Below are positions 9,242 to 21,800 of a stretch of 64,000 bases of DNA, piece after piece. Positions within the stretch are counted from its first letter, which is position 1. Each line of letters opens with the position of its first letter. Where the stretch lies: contig CM017561.1 in NCBI GenBank assembly GCA_007844125.1, forward strand, positions 29,632,994-29,696,993, read 5' to 3'. A program made the position numbers and the translations under genes. Source of the stretch: Sinonovacula constricta (taxonomy: Eukaryota; Mollusca; Bivalvia; Cardiida; Solecurtidae). The notes under the pieces were generated by a model. It saw only the letters and a list, made by a program, of their open reading frames with translations, did not search any database and had not been told where the DNA came from.

Positions 9242-10316
9242 TTACAAAGACTTTTTCAACAGCAGATTTTGAAGCTCAGGGTGCTCTTTCAGTCTTCTCT
9301 CAAACTCAATCTGCCTGCGTGCTTCTACGTCAACTTGTGTCCGCTTGTACGTAGTATCTGTTCAAATGTACAACAAAATGTTTCAAAACATCTTTTCTTG
9401 TAACTTGTTTAAAGTTTCTGAGCAACATTTACATTTATCAATATCAAATGTGCAAGAGATTTATTTGCACACGGTAAAGAGGGACAAACTTGATAATCAA
9501 GAGAAATGCAACCCTAGTATAAACCCAAAGTCAATTATTAATAGTGTTGATATGACATATGACTTTTCCTAACCCAAGATATGCAAATCTAGACATGAAA
9601 GAAATCAATCTAAAAAAGTACTCATGGCTGCTTCATTTTGGAGCCATATTGGAATGGCACATAACCTCACTAAAGTCCCATTCAGGTACTCTAATTAACA
9701 CTTTTGTCCAATCTCACTAAATTCCAAATGCCTTTGGAACCAGTGTTGGTATACGTTAGTTTACAATTGGATTAGGTATGTTCATTATTGCCATTGACAA
9801 TATGATACATTATTGAAATAAGATATTTACAACATGGCCTTTTCCTCAAGTATACTATGACAGCTGACATATGCTGCATTTGTTCCAAATATTTACAAGT
9901 GCTCCAGGTCAGCAAAATATGACAAAATCCTATGAGCATTGCAACATTGTGTAGTATAAAACTAAAGTGTGATACCATTTAATAATAATACATTTGCACA
10001 ATTTAAGAAAATGCTGTTAAAGATGCATAAAACTACCAGCATGAAAAATGTTTGTAACTAAAGTCTAACACCTTTGTGGCTATAAAATTAGTGTACAAAC
10101 TCAAGTCATCTCTGACTTGATAATAAGTATTTAGTTTAATAGTTTCTCATTTGACTTACAAAAGTTTACTCCATTTGGCTTCCAATGTATCATGGAAAAC
10201 TCCAGACCTGCTCCAAGCAAAAAGAAAAATGGCAGAAATCTATAGCGTCCAAACTTTTTTTCCCCAGGTACTTTAGACAGGAAGTGACAGATGATAAGAT
10301 TGATCTTCTTCCACAT
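9242..10316 (-). CDS. UQCC5: Ubiquinol-cytochrome c reductase assembly factor 5 (SMIM4)
   Basis: Exon 1 (10160-10316) codes for 52 residues and ends T|GTAAGT. Exon 2 (9242-9357) follows an acceptor ...TTGAACAG and completes a TAT codon, giving 90 residues in total (human SMIM4 has 70). The diagnostic block is VPGEKKFGRYRFLPFFFLLG, followed by a G-x-x-x-E membrane segment end and then NFYTTYKRTQVDVEARRQ, which parallels the human TFYDVYRRK region. Known role: a single-pass inner-membrane protein of the mitoribosome/complex III assembly line that supports early cytochrome b and bc1 assembly. The extra C-terminal 20 residues (ERRLKEHPELQNLLLKKSL) are charged. The ATG has G at -3. A cryptic out-of-frame ATG in exon 1 closes after two codons, and exon 2 has none. 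Confidence 0.9.
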
Positions 10317-10500
10317 GACCCCTTCAATACAGAAGCCTGTAGAAAAAAGTTCAAAGTAAACAATACTACATGTATATACAATGATGTATATATCAGCTTA
10401 CTATAAACTTGTTTATAATACATTATAGGCAATCTTGCTTTTTTTCTATCTTTTCAGAAGAAATAAACATGAGTATGTGCCTTGGCATTTTAATGCAATT

Positions 10501-10819
10501 GTTTGTTTTTTGTTTGTTGGGTTTAACATCCAACCAACAGTATTTCAGTTATCTGGAGATGGTGTCCACTTGAAGCAGATATAGTGCTACCTTCACTGTG
10601 TATAGCATGTCGTGAATACCTGGCATGAAATCCAGTCATATTGTCCTGACACCAGGCCAACCAGTTGTGAAACTAACCTTATATTTACATGAGCCTTAGC
10701 AGGGGAGCTAAACCACTACCATTTTTAATGACTTTGGTATGTCATGGCCCAGGATCAAACCCGGGGCCTCCCATACTTGGAGCCGACACTCTTAACGATT
10801 GTGCTACCAGGTCTGGTTC
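10501..10819 (-). repeat. tRNA-derived SINE, family B
   Basis: Read on the minus strand, the head has box A-like 'GTAGCACAAT' and box B-like 'GGTTTGATCC'. The body ends '...GACACCATCTCCAGATAACTG' and '...GTTGGATGTTAAACCCAACA', with an (AAAC)n-type tail. About ten related copies lie in this window. Confidence 0.85.
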
Positions 10820-13800
10820 ACAGCATTTGTAAATCCTTTAAACACTTAAAAAAAGAAGAAAAAGACAAACTAAAAGAAAAGTTCCAATAATTTAGAGAAA
10901 ATATGCCAATTCAGTTTTCTGATGCACGTATACTGTGTAATTGTGTACATACTGATAGTGGACTCTACTCATATGGTATAAAGCCCATATGTGAGCTCTT
11001 ATCAACATTGGCAATGCAGGTTCATCAGTCATGTCAAATTTAATATAAAATGTAAATGTACTTGTCTATTGCTATATCGCTTGTTTGTTATTTGAGTGTT
11101 AGAGCATGTGAATTAAAAATGTTGACAAATCAAACAACAACAAAATTCTTGATTTTAATCAATACCATCCCATCAAAATTGTATGTTTCCTTAAAAAATT
11201 ATGGGGTGTTTTGTCTGCCCTTGAAAACAGGTGGTCTTTTGTCTACTATGTAAAATTTATTACTGTTGTTATACATGTTCACCTTTTACAGTACATGGAG
11301 GTGTTTCATCCAGCTAGTTAAAAATAGGCAGGGATGTTTAGTCCTGTGTTTTGTTTGGATACAGTGAATTATTTCAACAGTGTTCAATTTAGAGTGCATC
11401 ATTGCACCCATGGTCCCTAAGATTTGTTTTGGGCACATCCCTTAGCATTGTTTGGGTCAGAGGGGCACATCCACATGAAAAAGCAATTTCCGCTCCTTTT
11501 GCCCCATTCCGTTGCATTGTTTAACTGTGTACTGGTATTTATTCTACTAATGACAATGGCCTTTCACTTGAGAAATACTGTTAAATTATATTATGTTGGT
11601 ATTGTTTTACTGTGTACTGGTATTTAACCTACTGTTAAATTATATAATGTTGTTATTCGCATAGTCCTGGTGCTGGAAATGTATGAAGTGCATCTCAGAT
11701 CATTTTGCATTACAATCAGCAAAATGCAAAAGGGTTTCAATCAATTCCAGAAGTAGCAGAGTCCTCCTCAAACCATTAGACAGATATTTTACTGAAAACG
11801 CGAGTATATCAATGCAAATGATCAGCATTACAGACATATATTAATTTCTCTTGATCAAAGCCTTGCTATGTCACGCTAAACATGTATTTCAAGCAATAAC
11901 TATTCTGCACATATTATCAAACATCACATGCCATTGGCAGATTATATTCACTCTATGACTAAAATAAACTGGAACAGTTGAACTTGAAAGCGGTTATACA
12001 GTCAGTTTTTGACAAACATAATACTGCAGTTATTGTGATCTGTATATTGATTATGTAAGGGGAAGATGGAAACATTGAAGTATGATTTACGTCTTCACCT
12101 GAAGCCATTGAAATGTCAAGATGATTGATATAGGGAGATAATATTCAGGTGACAATGCCAGTCAGAGAGGGCTGCTGAGAAAATGCAGGATATAATTTGT
12201 GATGTGAATGAAAACAATCTGATGCAGAAATTTGTTTCTGCTAGTGCTGTCCGCTTATGTGTGATAGCGGGAGAGTCTTTAATGAGAGCAGCATTATTTT
12301 CAGATTTAAAACCATGTATGACACGTTTTCAGATTTAAAACCATGTATGACACCAATAAGCTTTATATTTTCAGGTAAACTTTATTATTTTGTTCTTGCA
12401 GTTATGGTCGCTTTTTTTTGTTTAGGGCCCAATTTTTTTAGAGTCCATGGGCCTCCTCTGAAGCAAAGGTAGATAGAAAACTGATCAATACTGATTTTTA
12501 TTTTTGGCATGGCTCATGTAAGAAACTGTGGTCAACAATGAAACAAACATAAGCATTTATGTCAAGGAGATAAAACATTTTACAAACTACTTACATTTAT
12601 CACTTCAATTTTGTACAGCCAAAAGTCAATACTGACTACATAAGGCAGGCGCAAGTCCTGAACATTGACAATTTAAGACTAATAATTTAAAATATCAATT
12701 AAAAAGCATAAAACTTATTTAGGCCACTTGCAAATGCAGGTACAGATGGGGCATCCTTAATCTCAATTATACAAACTGATAAAAATGTCAATAAACTGTA
12801 TGTAATAATGTCTGGTGTACAAGCTAGTGAGAGACAATGAACAAGTTCCAAATGTCTATTCAGCCCATGTTTTTAAACTAAAAATGTATACACAACAACA
12901 GATGTAAGACTATGAGTGTCAGACAGCAGCAGATCTTTAACACTAAATACGACATTATAAATTCTGTAAAGACGTGAGGAAGTCATCACTTATATTTTGG
13001 CTGAGGAATTTGATACAGAAAATATAAAACCTTGATCAGTAATTGTTAATCTTAAAAGCTTTAATTCCTTGCAGAGATGAAGAAAAAAAAAGAAGCTGGG
13101 TACCAATGAGCTTGGTCCGAAGTTTTACCGGTAGCCCCCCAACATAGAAGTGGACGACAATCTTAATTTATTTTACGGCTCAAACAGCATAATTTCTACA
13201 GCCGAAATAAAATAATGTTCGTTGTTTATAATTATTAAAAAAACAAAACAAATTTGTAAAAGATTAACCAAAAACGTTCAACCTTTCCTGTATCATGTAT
13301 GACCGTCATGAACACGATGCAAGCGGAGTGCTGCCGACTGAAAAGATCATCCAATCGAATTTCATCTAACAAAAAGAGAAGAACTTATCAGACCTCAGCA
13401 GTAATTGGTCGGTACGGGAATGAGTTAACCAATTAAGTTCTGTCATGTACATTCATATGGACAAAGCACCTGTTTGTAAATTATCAAATTTTGTGTATTG
13501 CGATCATAATCTTATCTTTACAATCGTATTTAAGGTATGCTTTATAATTTATCCACTCACATACAGTCAAACGAATCTCAGAAAATAAATTTGTTGATTC
13601 AAAATATTTCATATTTGACTCATGAGTTTGATGGCCATTTGTTTACAATTGGCATAGTATGATGGTGGGTGGGGTACGTGCGCGATTGTGTGTCTGTCTA
13701 AACCTGCGTGTACATACACATTTCTTGCAAAAAGCACAAGTATTTTCTAAATCGTGGCCGTCATATTTCATTAATTTCATTATAACCAAATTCCACATAA

Positions 13801-16800
13801 GCTGACCTCTACAGTCTTAGAAAATGCATGTATTCCATCCGTTGCAGGAGCTTTATTTAGCTCTCCAGAAGGTTTATGGCTCGATGCTTAAAATGGGTTG
13901 AGGTTTTGTCAAGCTCTAATGGGGAATATATATATGAACATGTAGACTGGCGGTGCATTCCCTAGTTTACTGAGGTGTGAATATGGTAATGCAACAAAGT
14001 TGTAATAAATTGATAAACAATAAAGACATTTATTTCAGTCAGTATATATAAGCACAATAAGATACAACACCAACGTATGAAGCCTTTTAAAACAAGTAAA
14101 CAATATGGGTTATACAATATACAGTGATCTTTTTACCTCTGCGTCATATACAGTGATTATTTTACCTCTGCTTCGGGCATCTCTGAACACTTTTTTATCA
14201 TAGACACAAGGAAAATACATGTGTGCATCCCTGCTGAGGCATGTAATTTAGACAGTTTACAGTCACTTCGGTAAATTATCATTTTGGTAAATTGATTTTA
14301 ATATTTAAACTTTGGTCCATTTTGGTACTTATTTATTTATACCACTGTTATGGAGGAAAATAAAAAAGTGAGAATAAAAGTGTTTACAATTATTTATATG
14401 TTCTATATATAACCAACAAAAAGTGATAAAAACCATCGACATTGCATAAACATATATATTCAATACAAAAAAGAAAAACATAAAAAGCACATGTTATACA
14501 ATGGGGCACACGCTACTGACGACACATGTACATGATGGACATTACTCTGAAAATTTGCATCCTATTCCTCTATTTGAAGATTATATGTGTATTATATAAT
14601 CAAAAGCTAATTAATTAATCTTTAATTATATATCTCGGTAAATCATTTCACACATGGACATACCCAATTCTCTGTCTCAATCAGGTATTATACTATATGT
14701 TTACCTATTTACTGAAACAACTGGACAAATCCCTATATAAGATAAATTTACTGAAATGGTCATTTACTGACAAATCACGAAAATCAACCTGAAACCCTCA
14801 TTTTAACTTGCATACAATTATAAAATAAATCCATTTTGGTAGAAATTACATACTTTAATATAAGGCTGACGACCTTGCAAGAAGACTAAACCAAGGTAGT
14901 TCTTGCCATCAGTTTTCTCTGAAGGTGTTATCCAAGTTTTGGCACTTAGATATCTTTATCTCATGTGACTCCTGTCCTCTCGACCCAGGGCACTGTGAAC
15001 TCCACCATTATAACTAATCTGGGATCTCTTGACCACAGTACAATGTCAGGTCAGAACATTGTATATACCACTTCCTCTGAAACTTTCTACCTTTACATAC
15101 TACTTAAATCTACTAGGAGCTCCCAGCTGTCTGATTCTTGTACCTGCATCTGCATATTTAGTTAAACCAACCTGACAGAGTACCGGTACTAAACTAAGTA
15201 ATGCACTTCTGTTATTTTTTTGTATGATTGTGTTTATAAAGTTGGTGTCAAATCATTCTCATTAAAAACTGGACCTGTGAGCGCAATTGGTAGAGTGTCG
15301 GCTCTATATACGGGAGGCCTTGGCTTCGATCCCGGGCCGCAACATACCAAAGTAATTAAAAATGGTAGTGGTGTAACTCCCTTGCTGACGCTCAAGCAAA
15401 TATGAGGGTAGTTCTACAACTGGTTGGCCCGGTGTTAGGGTTAGAAACAAATCATTATAATCAATAACTTTTGTGCACTCTGGGCTTGCAGAAACAAATC
15501 AAACAAACGTGTAAGCCCCCACTCTAAACTTCCACAAGTTGTTTAACAACTGTTGCATACTAATTCAACTAATGGCTTATCCAATCATTAAACATCTAAA
15601 ATAAGCCAACACTGTAACTTTCCTATTTTGAGTGCCTTGGGACACTTGTTGAGCCTGTGAAAGGCAATGTAAAAGCTATGATATAAACTGACGCTTATCC
15701 ACCCAACCAAACACTTACCCATTAAATTCACTATTACAGAGCATGCATTGTTTAATTATAAAGAGATGTATCAACTAGGATTATTTTTATTTGTTATAAG
15801 GAAATTAATTGGGAATTGTGGCTGCTGGGGATGATAGCCTAGCACTGATATCAAGGAAATTTCACATGTCTGACCAGTGTCACTGGGATCTATAAGTTTT
15901 CTACTAATGTTATTAATTATCAGAAATACTGGATATCTTCCTCTAAGAAAACTTTTTTTTCCCAAAACTTCCAGAAACCTGTCTGCATAAATTATGATTC
16001 ACAGGTTATAGAAAAGATAACTTCCTACAGCATTCTTTCAGAAGATAATGTTGGCTTAAATTAAGCCTGAATTGGTGTTAAGTTTGCTAGCTTGATCCTA
16101 TAAAATTTGCTAAATGTTACTTTTTATATACACTATACATACTGCTTTAAATTCGAGAAGTTTTGGACAATGAAAATCACCCTTTTTCTTTTAGAACATT
16201 AGTTTCTTTGTTTACAAATGTATTCATTGTTATTGTTTTGAAACCTAATTAAAATAAGTTAGGGGTCTTTGGTGACAGTAGCAAACAGTCACGGTCTTAT
16301 ATATTTTAATCATAATAACTACAGTGTATTTTACATACAAATTTGTATATTCCTTACTTATTTTTTGCTTTTTCAGTCAATTTAAGCATATTTGTAAAAA
16401 TGCTTTGATGGTTTCAACAATTCTGTGGAATTTCTATTCTTAAATCCAAGGTTCTAAATGACTGAAGGTTCACCCTATTATGTTATGAAGAACAACAGCC
16501 ATATACAACTGTTACATGTGACAACAATATAACATTATAAAAATAATTTAATATCATTTTAATGTTTATAACTGAGCTAAAATATTTGAACAGTTTGTTG
16601 GCTTGCTCATCTTAGGATCATCATATTTTTATTGTTCTTTTTAGTTACTTTGCTAATTTAGTTGAGAAAATAAAGTACATGTTATGCAGGTACTTACATA
16701 ACTTGTTTGAAAAGCATTTTTTCCTCATAAAATTGAGAAACAATTTACAGAACAGCTATTTGGTGAATATCATTTGGCTTAAGTATATTTTACATATAGA

Positions 16801-18824
16801 ATGACCTACTCACATTATTTTTTGTAAGAGTAAACCGTTAAAAAAAGCCAGGATCTACAGAAAAAAGGCCGGTTGCTATAGAAAAATATGGACAATTTCA
16901 TAAATATTCCCATGGTAAATGGAAGCAGTTAATGCTACTGTAACTTCATTTTTGTATGTAAATTTAATGTATTGAGTGTTTTAAAGAATCATTTTTATAT
17001 ATCTACTAATCATATTGCTCTATTCTGACGTTGCTAAGAAAATATTTTTTTTTTTTTTGCTTTTGAAATTACGTTTTATACAATCAGTCACACTTGAAAA
17101 CTTTAGACATGTTAGCCCAACATTTCAGAGTTAACAATAAATTGTATAGTTTTTATGTCTAAAAGACAATAAACATGACCCTTTTTGTGACAATATTTAC
17201 ACATTTTAACAAAGGCTGTGATACAAAGAAGAATATAAAATGATTTTCTGATCCTTGATATTTTGAGGTGCTGTCATTTCTTTTTCAAAATGTGTTAAAA
17301 TGTTTTAATCTTAACTGACATCTGCAGTGTATATCAAGTTATTTTATCAGTTGTATAATCTGGGTTTTATGCAAAATAATGAGCAGTTGTCACCTCAGGC
17401 ATTTTGGGAATGACCATTATGTTTTTTTTGCCCCAGGCAGTATTTTACTGTTATCAAGGGGCAATAGAGAATGAATTTTTGTTATGATGTCTAATTAAAG
17501 ACTTGTTCGAGTAGTGTTAGTTTCGTAGTAAACATCCGAGGACAATGAAGGATATAACAAACGTGTAAGGGGATAAAATGTTATCTTAAGCAAGTTGTTA
17601 ATTGTTTATGTAAATTTAATGTTTTACAAAATAGGTATAATCGTGTTGAGTTTTAAATTTTACTTAGTTGTGAATTTGTATTCTTAAGGGAATTGATCAC
17701 TCTAATTTTACACATCTTTAAACTAACATTGGATTCATGTTTTGATGTTGTATGAATGCATTTGGTGATGAATAGTTATTTAAGCATTGGTAAGAATAAA
17801 AAATCAAGTTGTAAACTTTAAGAGCTGGTCAACCATTACGGAAAATGATAGTTTTCTCATCATATAACTTCATACTTTAACTTCTTATAACTCTTTAAAT
17901 TGAAATTTAATTTGTACATGCCATTTGGACATGTAACATTTGAAGTTACACTGACCCAAAACACATTTTACATGCCTGAAGATAGCAACCAAATTTTCTA
18001 TATATTTCTTTATGGTCTCCATTTGAATCTTCTGGCTTGCAAATATGTTCCTCGACTAAAAATCTCATCACAAATTTAAGAACTTTCTCAATTCAGTTGA
18101 GAATCTTCTCAAATGACTTGCAAAAACATATTTTGAGAAAATCTCAACTGAGCTGACAAAAATAAAGTTAAGACAAGATTTGAGCTTGAGAGTAATCTCT
18201 GTTGAAATTTTTTTTTGCCTAATTACTAAAGAAATACACTTAAACAAATATCATATAAGAAGTTGCTATAGACATGATTACATAATTATAGTGACTGATG
18301 TCACTCATTAATGCAAAAGTGGTATTACATTTTTTTTTAGACAGGAGGAATTACTAAAAATATTTAGGCTCAAAAACCCCATGAAAAAAACACTCCTGTC
18401 GGCGACAAACTTCATAAAATTTACAAGTCCACTCTTGAATTTAGTTGCCATAAGCATTACTTTCGAGGACTCTTATCCTCTTATTATTTGTTTTTGGTAA
18501 TCTCCGCACATAAACAGTCACATGTCACATATTTTTAAACATAAAACAAAATGCTAAACAAGACAAAATTTAAGATTTGTTAAATGATTTCCTTCTTTAC
18601 AAGAAGTTAAATCCATTTGCATGTCATAGAAACATCACATCAATTAAATTTAGTACTCAGAATTTATAATCTCATATTTAGCTTTAAAAGTGCAGGCCAA
18701 AAAATGTCGAAGCGTGTGATCTGTTACAATAACAAAAAATGAGGATTTAACTAAAATTAGTTACTAATTGAAATGTTTTATTGCAAATTTATGTTTTTAA
18801 ACCATATATTTCTCTTTGTTGCAG
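10820..18824. other. Spacer between UQCC5 and TDG
   Basis: About 8 kb of AT-rich sequence separates the minus-strand mitochondrial cluster from plus-strand TDG. I see a 28-bp tandem duplication near 12300-12350, a family B SINE head at 15271-15446, and otherwise no convincing exon or RNA gene. The untranslated first exons and promoters of UQCC5 and TDG probably lie here, since the two genes are divergent, but I cannot place them. Confidence 0.6.
15271..15446 (+). repeat. tRNA-derived SINE, family B, head part only
   Basis: It has a box A-like GAGCGCAATTGGTAGAGTG and a box B-like GGCTTCGATCCC, then the body up to 'GGTTGGCCCGGTGT'. The 3' part and AAAC tail are missing. Confidence 0.85.
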
Positions 18825-18897
18825 CTATGCACAGGTAAGGCAGACAGGTAAGTGGTCTTGTAAGACCCAGTACCCGGGACGTACAGCCCAGAAGAAA

Positions 18898-21800
18898 ATG
18901 GACCATTCCATCGGTCCCATGGATTTCCCGGACATAAAGCAGGAATTTCCAGACATCAAGCAAGAGTTTATTGACATCAAACAAGAGCCTGGCTTAAATA
19001 GGTGAGCATGACATGTTATTCTAAGGTTGCACATATAAAAATTGAAACTTAAAGACTAAAGGGAGCAATGAGGAAAATCAGTTTCAGGCCATAACCTGGA
19101 TATATATTAATTAGATTTTTGTTTAATTTAGCGGCACATTTGATGCTTGTTTTGGGCGTTGACAATGATTTTATGGCTAATTCTTTTAGATAGCATCTAG
19201 CTTGCAAAGTTTAGGTTGATACTTTAAAGGCAAACATCACAGTGTGACCTTCAACAACTTCCTAGTAGTCCCACAACTTTGTCAGCACTTCTTTTAAAAG
19301 AATTTTTTGAAGTCCAGACATTGACATACTAAGTTTTTGAAGTCCTGGCCATTTTTCTTCCTATACCCAGGACCTGTATACAACTACGACTGACAAAACA
19401 CCATTGCATGTGCAGGGCGTTCTGTAGACTCTGAACTTCAAGGGTCATTGACCCCTCAGTCAAAACTTTCAGGGGTCAAATTCAAATTTCTGAGGGTCAT
19501 ATCTGTGTGTCGTGTAGCACATCATAAAGCGCAAATGTGCTGTTATATCAATATTGATTGTGTTTTACTATGTACAGTAAATTAATTTTTATTTTTTTTA
19601 GAATTTAGGTTTTTTACAAATTTTGTGCTGGGATTTTAGGATCACCAGGAGAGCATAGTCTTCTTTTATTAACTTGGTTCTTAGCAATTCTTATGAATGT
19701 TATAAAAATAGTAATCTGTCTGTCTGGTCCTGATTTTATTTCACTGCTGCAGTTGTCCCAGTATCTGGGATAGGCAGCAGGCAGCTAGAGTGTCTTCCAC
19801 TGCTGCTCATGCAGCTGTGTTCAGTGGATCAGTGCAGGACAGATTGCATCTTTTGAGGTCATTCTGACCATTTGATGCTTAATGTATTTTGTAATCCCAT
19901 GGGTGGTCTGCTGACTGTTAATTTTTTTTTTTTTGTAAAGTACATACAATTAACAGTAAGCACAGTTGCTTTTGCTTTAAATTGACATGTTCCTCATAAA
20001 ATTAAATACAAAATAAAATGGGATTTTCCGGCAAGCGTTGTTACCATGACATGAACCGACATTTAAACCTGCCAATATATGTTTTATGTAACTGTCATAC
20101 CAGTAAATGATACAATTAAATAAAATAGTCCATGTGAAACAAAATTACCCTTTCATTAAGAGTTCATCTATTATTTTGAAAATTCACCTGACTTTTTTGT
20201 TTTTCTTTAAAAGAGATAAAATAATTTTAATAAATGTATGTTCAGTTTTTAATAATAGATTAAAGGCTTAACCAGTCTACACATAAACCTTTAGTCATTC
20301 AGATTCAGCTAATGGTTGTGAATGATTTGTAAACATGTAAAATGACGTATACATGCAGGAAAGGGATATGCTATTGTTTAAACTGGTATGAAGATTTTGT
20401 GATAAATCCACATGTTTATTGCTCTTTTCAACAGTTTCTCGGAGCAGTCACCGAAAAAAAAGAAGCCCAGTAAGCCTAAGAAGTTGAAGCAAGAGAAGAT
20501 AACTGATCATGTTGTCGTGACAAAGAAGAGGAAGGTTGATCGGTTTAAGGGCATGAGCGAGGAAGAGGTTCAGGCCAGACTCCTACCGGACCATCTTGCA
20601 CCAAACCTTGACATTGTCATTGTATGTACCTGTATCATTCACCCCTGTTTTTCTATTCTTTAAATTAATTAGTGTCATGTCTCAAGAAATTGCTTCTTTT
20701 TTTTTTCTTCTTTTTTAAATACATCACAGTGACCAACTATGGCCATTATAGCAACCACCAGTTATTTTGGTGGAGGCAAACCCCAGACCAATGTCTTGGT
20801 AGAACGACAGGCTCACGGCAAGTAAGCTGGAAGACCTCACCAAGAAACCTTATTCATGTTCAAATGTTCATTGACATTTGAGGGAATTAAAAACAGGTTT
20901 ATAATAGTACATATACAGATGATAAAATATATATGTGCAGCTGTTGTGGTATAATGTCTACCATTCTAAATTACACTTCTTGCAGATACAAACCTTTATG
21001 CTGAATTTTTATAAAAGATCATTCAAAGAACTATTAAAAATAAATCTAAAGGAACGCATACATACTTGATGTGTTATGTTGCAATCTGCTTAAATCTTTA
21101 TACTGGTAACTCAGCTTTATAGTTAGTTGTTCCTATTTTCAGTTCTACCAATATCACTTGTGACCTATGTTTATATCTGTATTATTAGGTTGGAATAAAC
21201 CCCGGACTGTATGCAGCCTTTGTGGGACACCACTACGCAGGACCTGGAAACCATTTCTGTAAGATCTACTTCCATTTTATATCTCAGAAGGGTATCACCA
21301 TATATGAAATAAATTGTAAACTGTACAAAACAAGATGTATAAGGAACAACAGACTGGCCAAAGCAATAGCAATTAACCCTTCATTGGCCCTTCATGGTAA
21401 CATTATGTTAAAATGGCCAGTTAAAGCTATTACAGGTAAAGTAAAACAACATGCCTACCTACTGTATAATGTATTATGGCTTTAAAAATTTAGAATGAGT
21501 TGCTAAAATTGAGCAAGATGAGGGTTATCAACACACTATGAGCATAATCAGTACACTTTCACCATGGTGGCACTGGACCTGGTGGCGTAATAGGTAAAGC
21601 ATCAGCTCGACTTGTCCTTGACTAATTTAATGATCAATGACCAGTAGCCCCAAACTGCATTTTGACTTGTCCGGGACGTCGGGATATCGTATTTTCCAGC
21701 TCTGAGTAACTGAAGTTTGTAACAAGTTAAGTCTGGAACTGCTTGTTAAGTTTTTGCAGGCATTTATTTGCAGTATTAAACTGAAATATGTTACAATACA

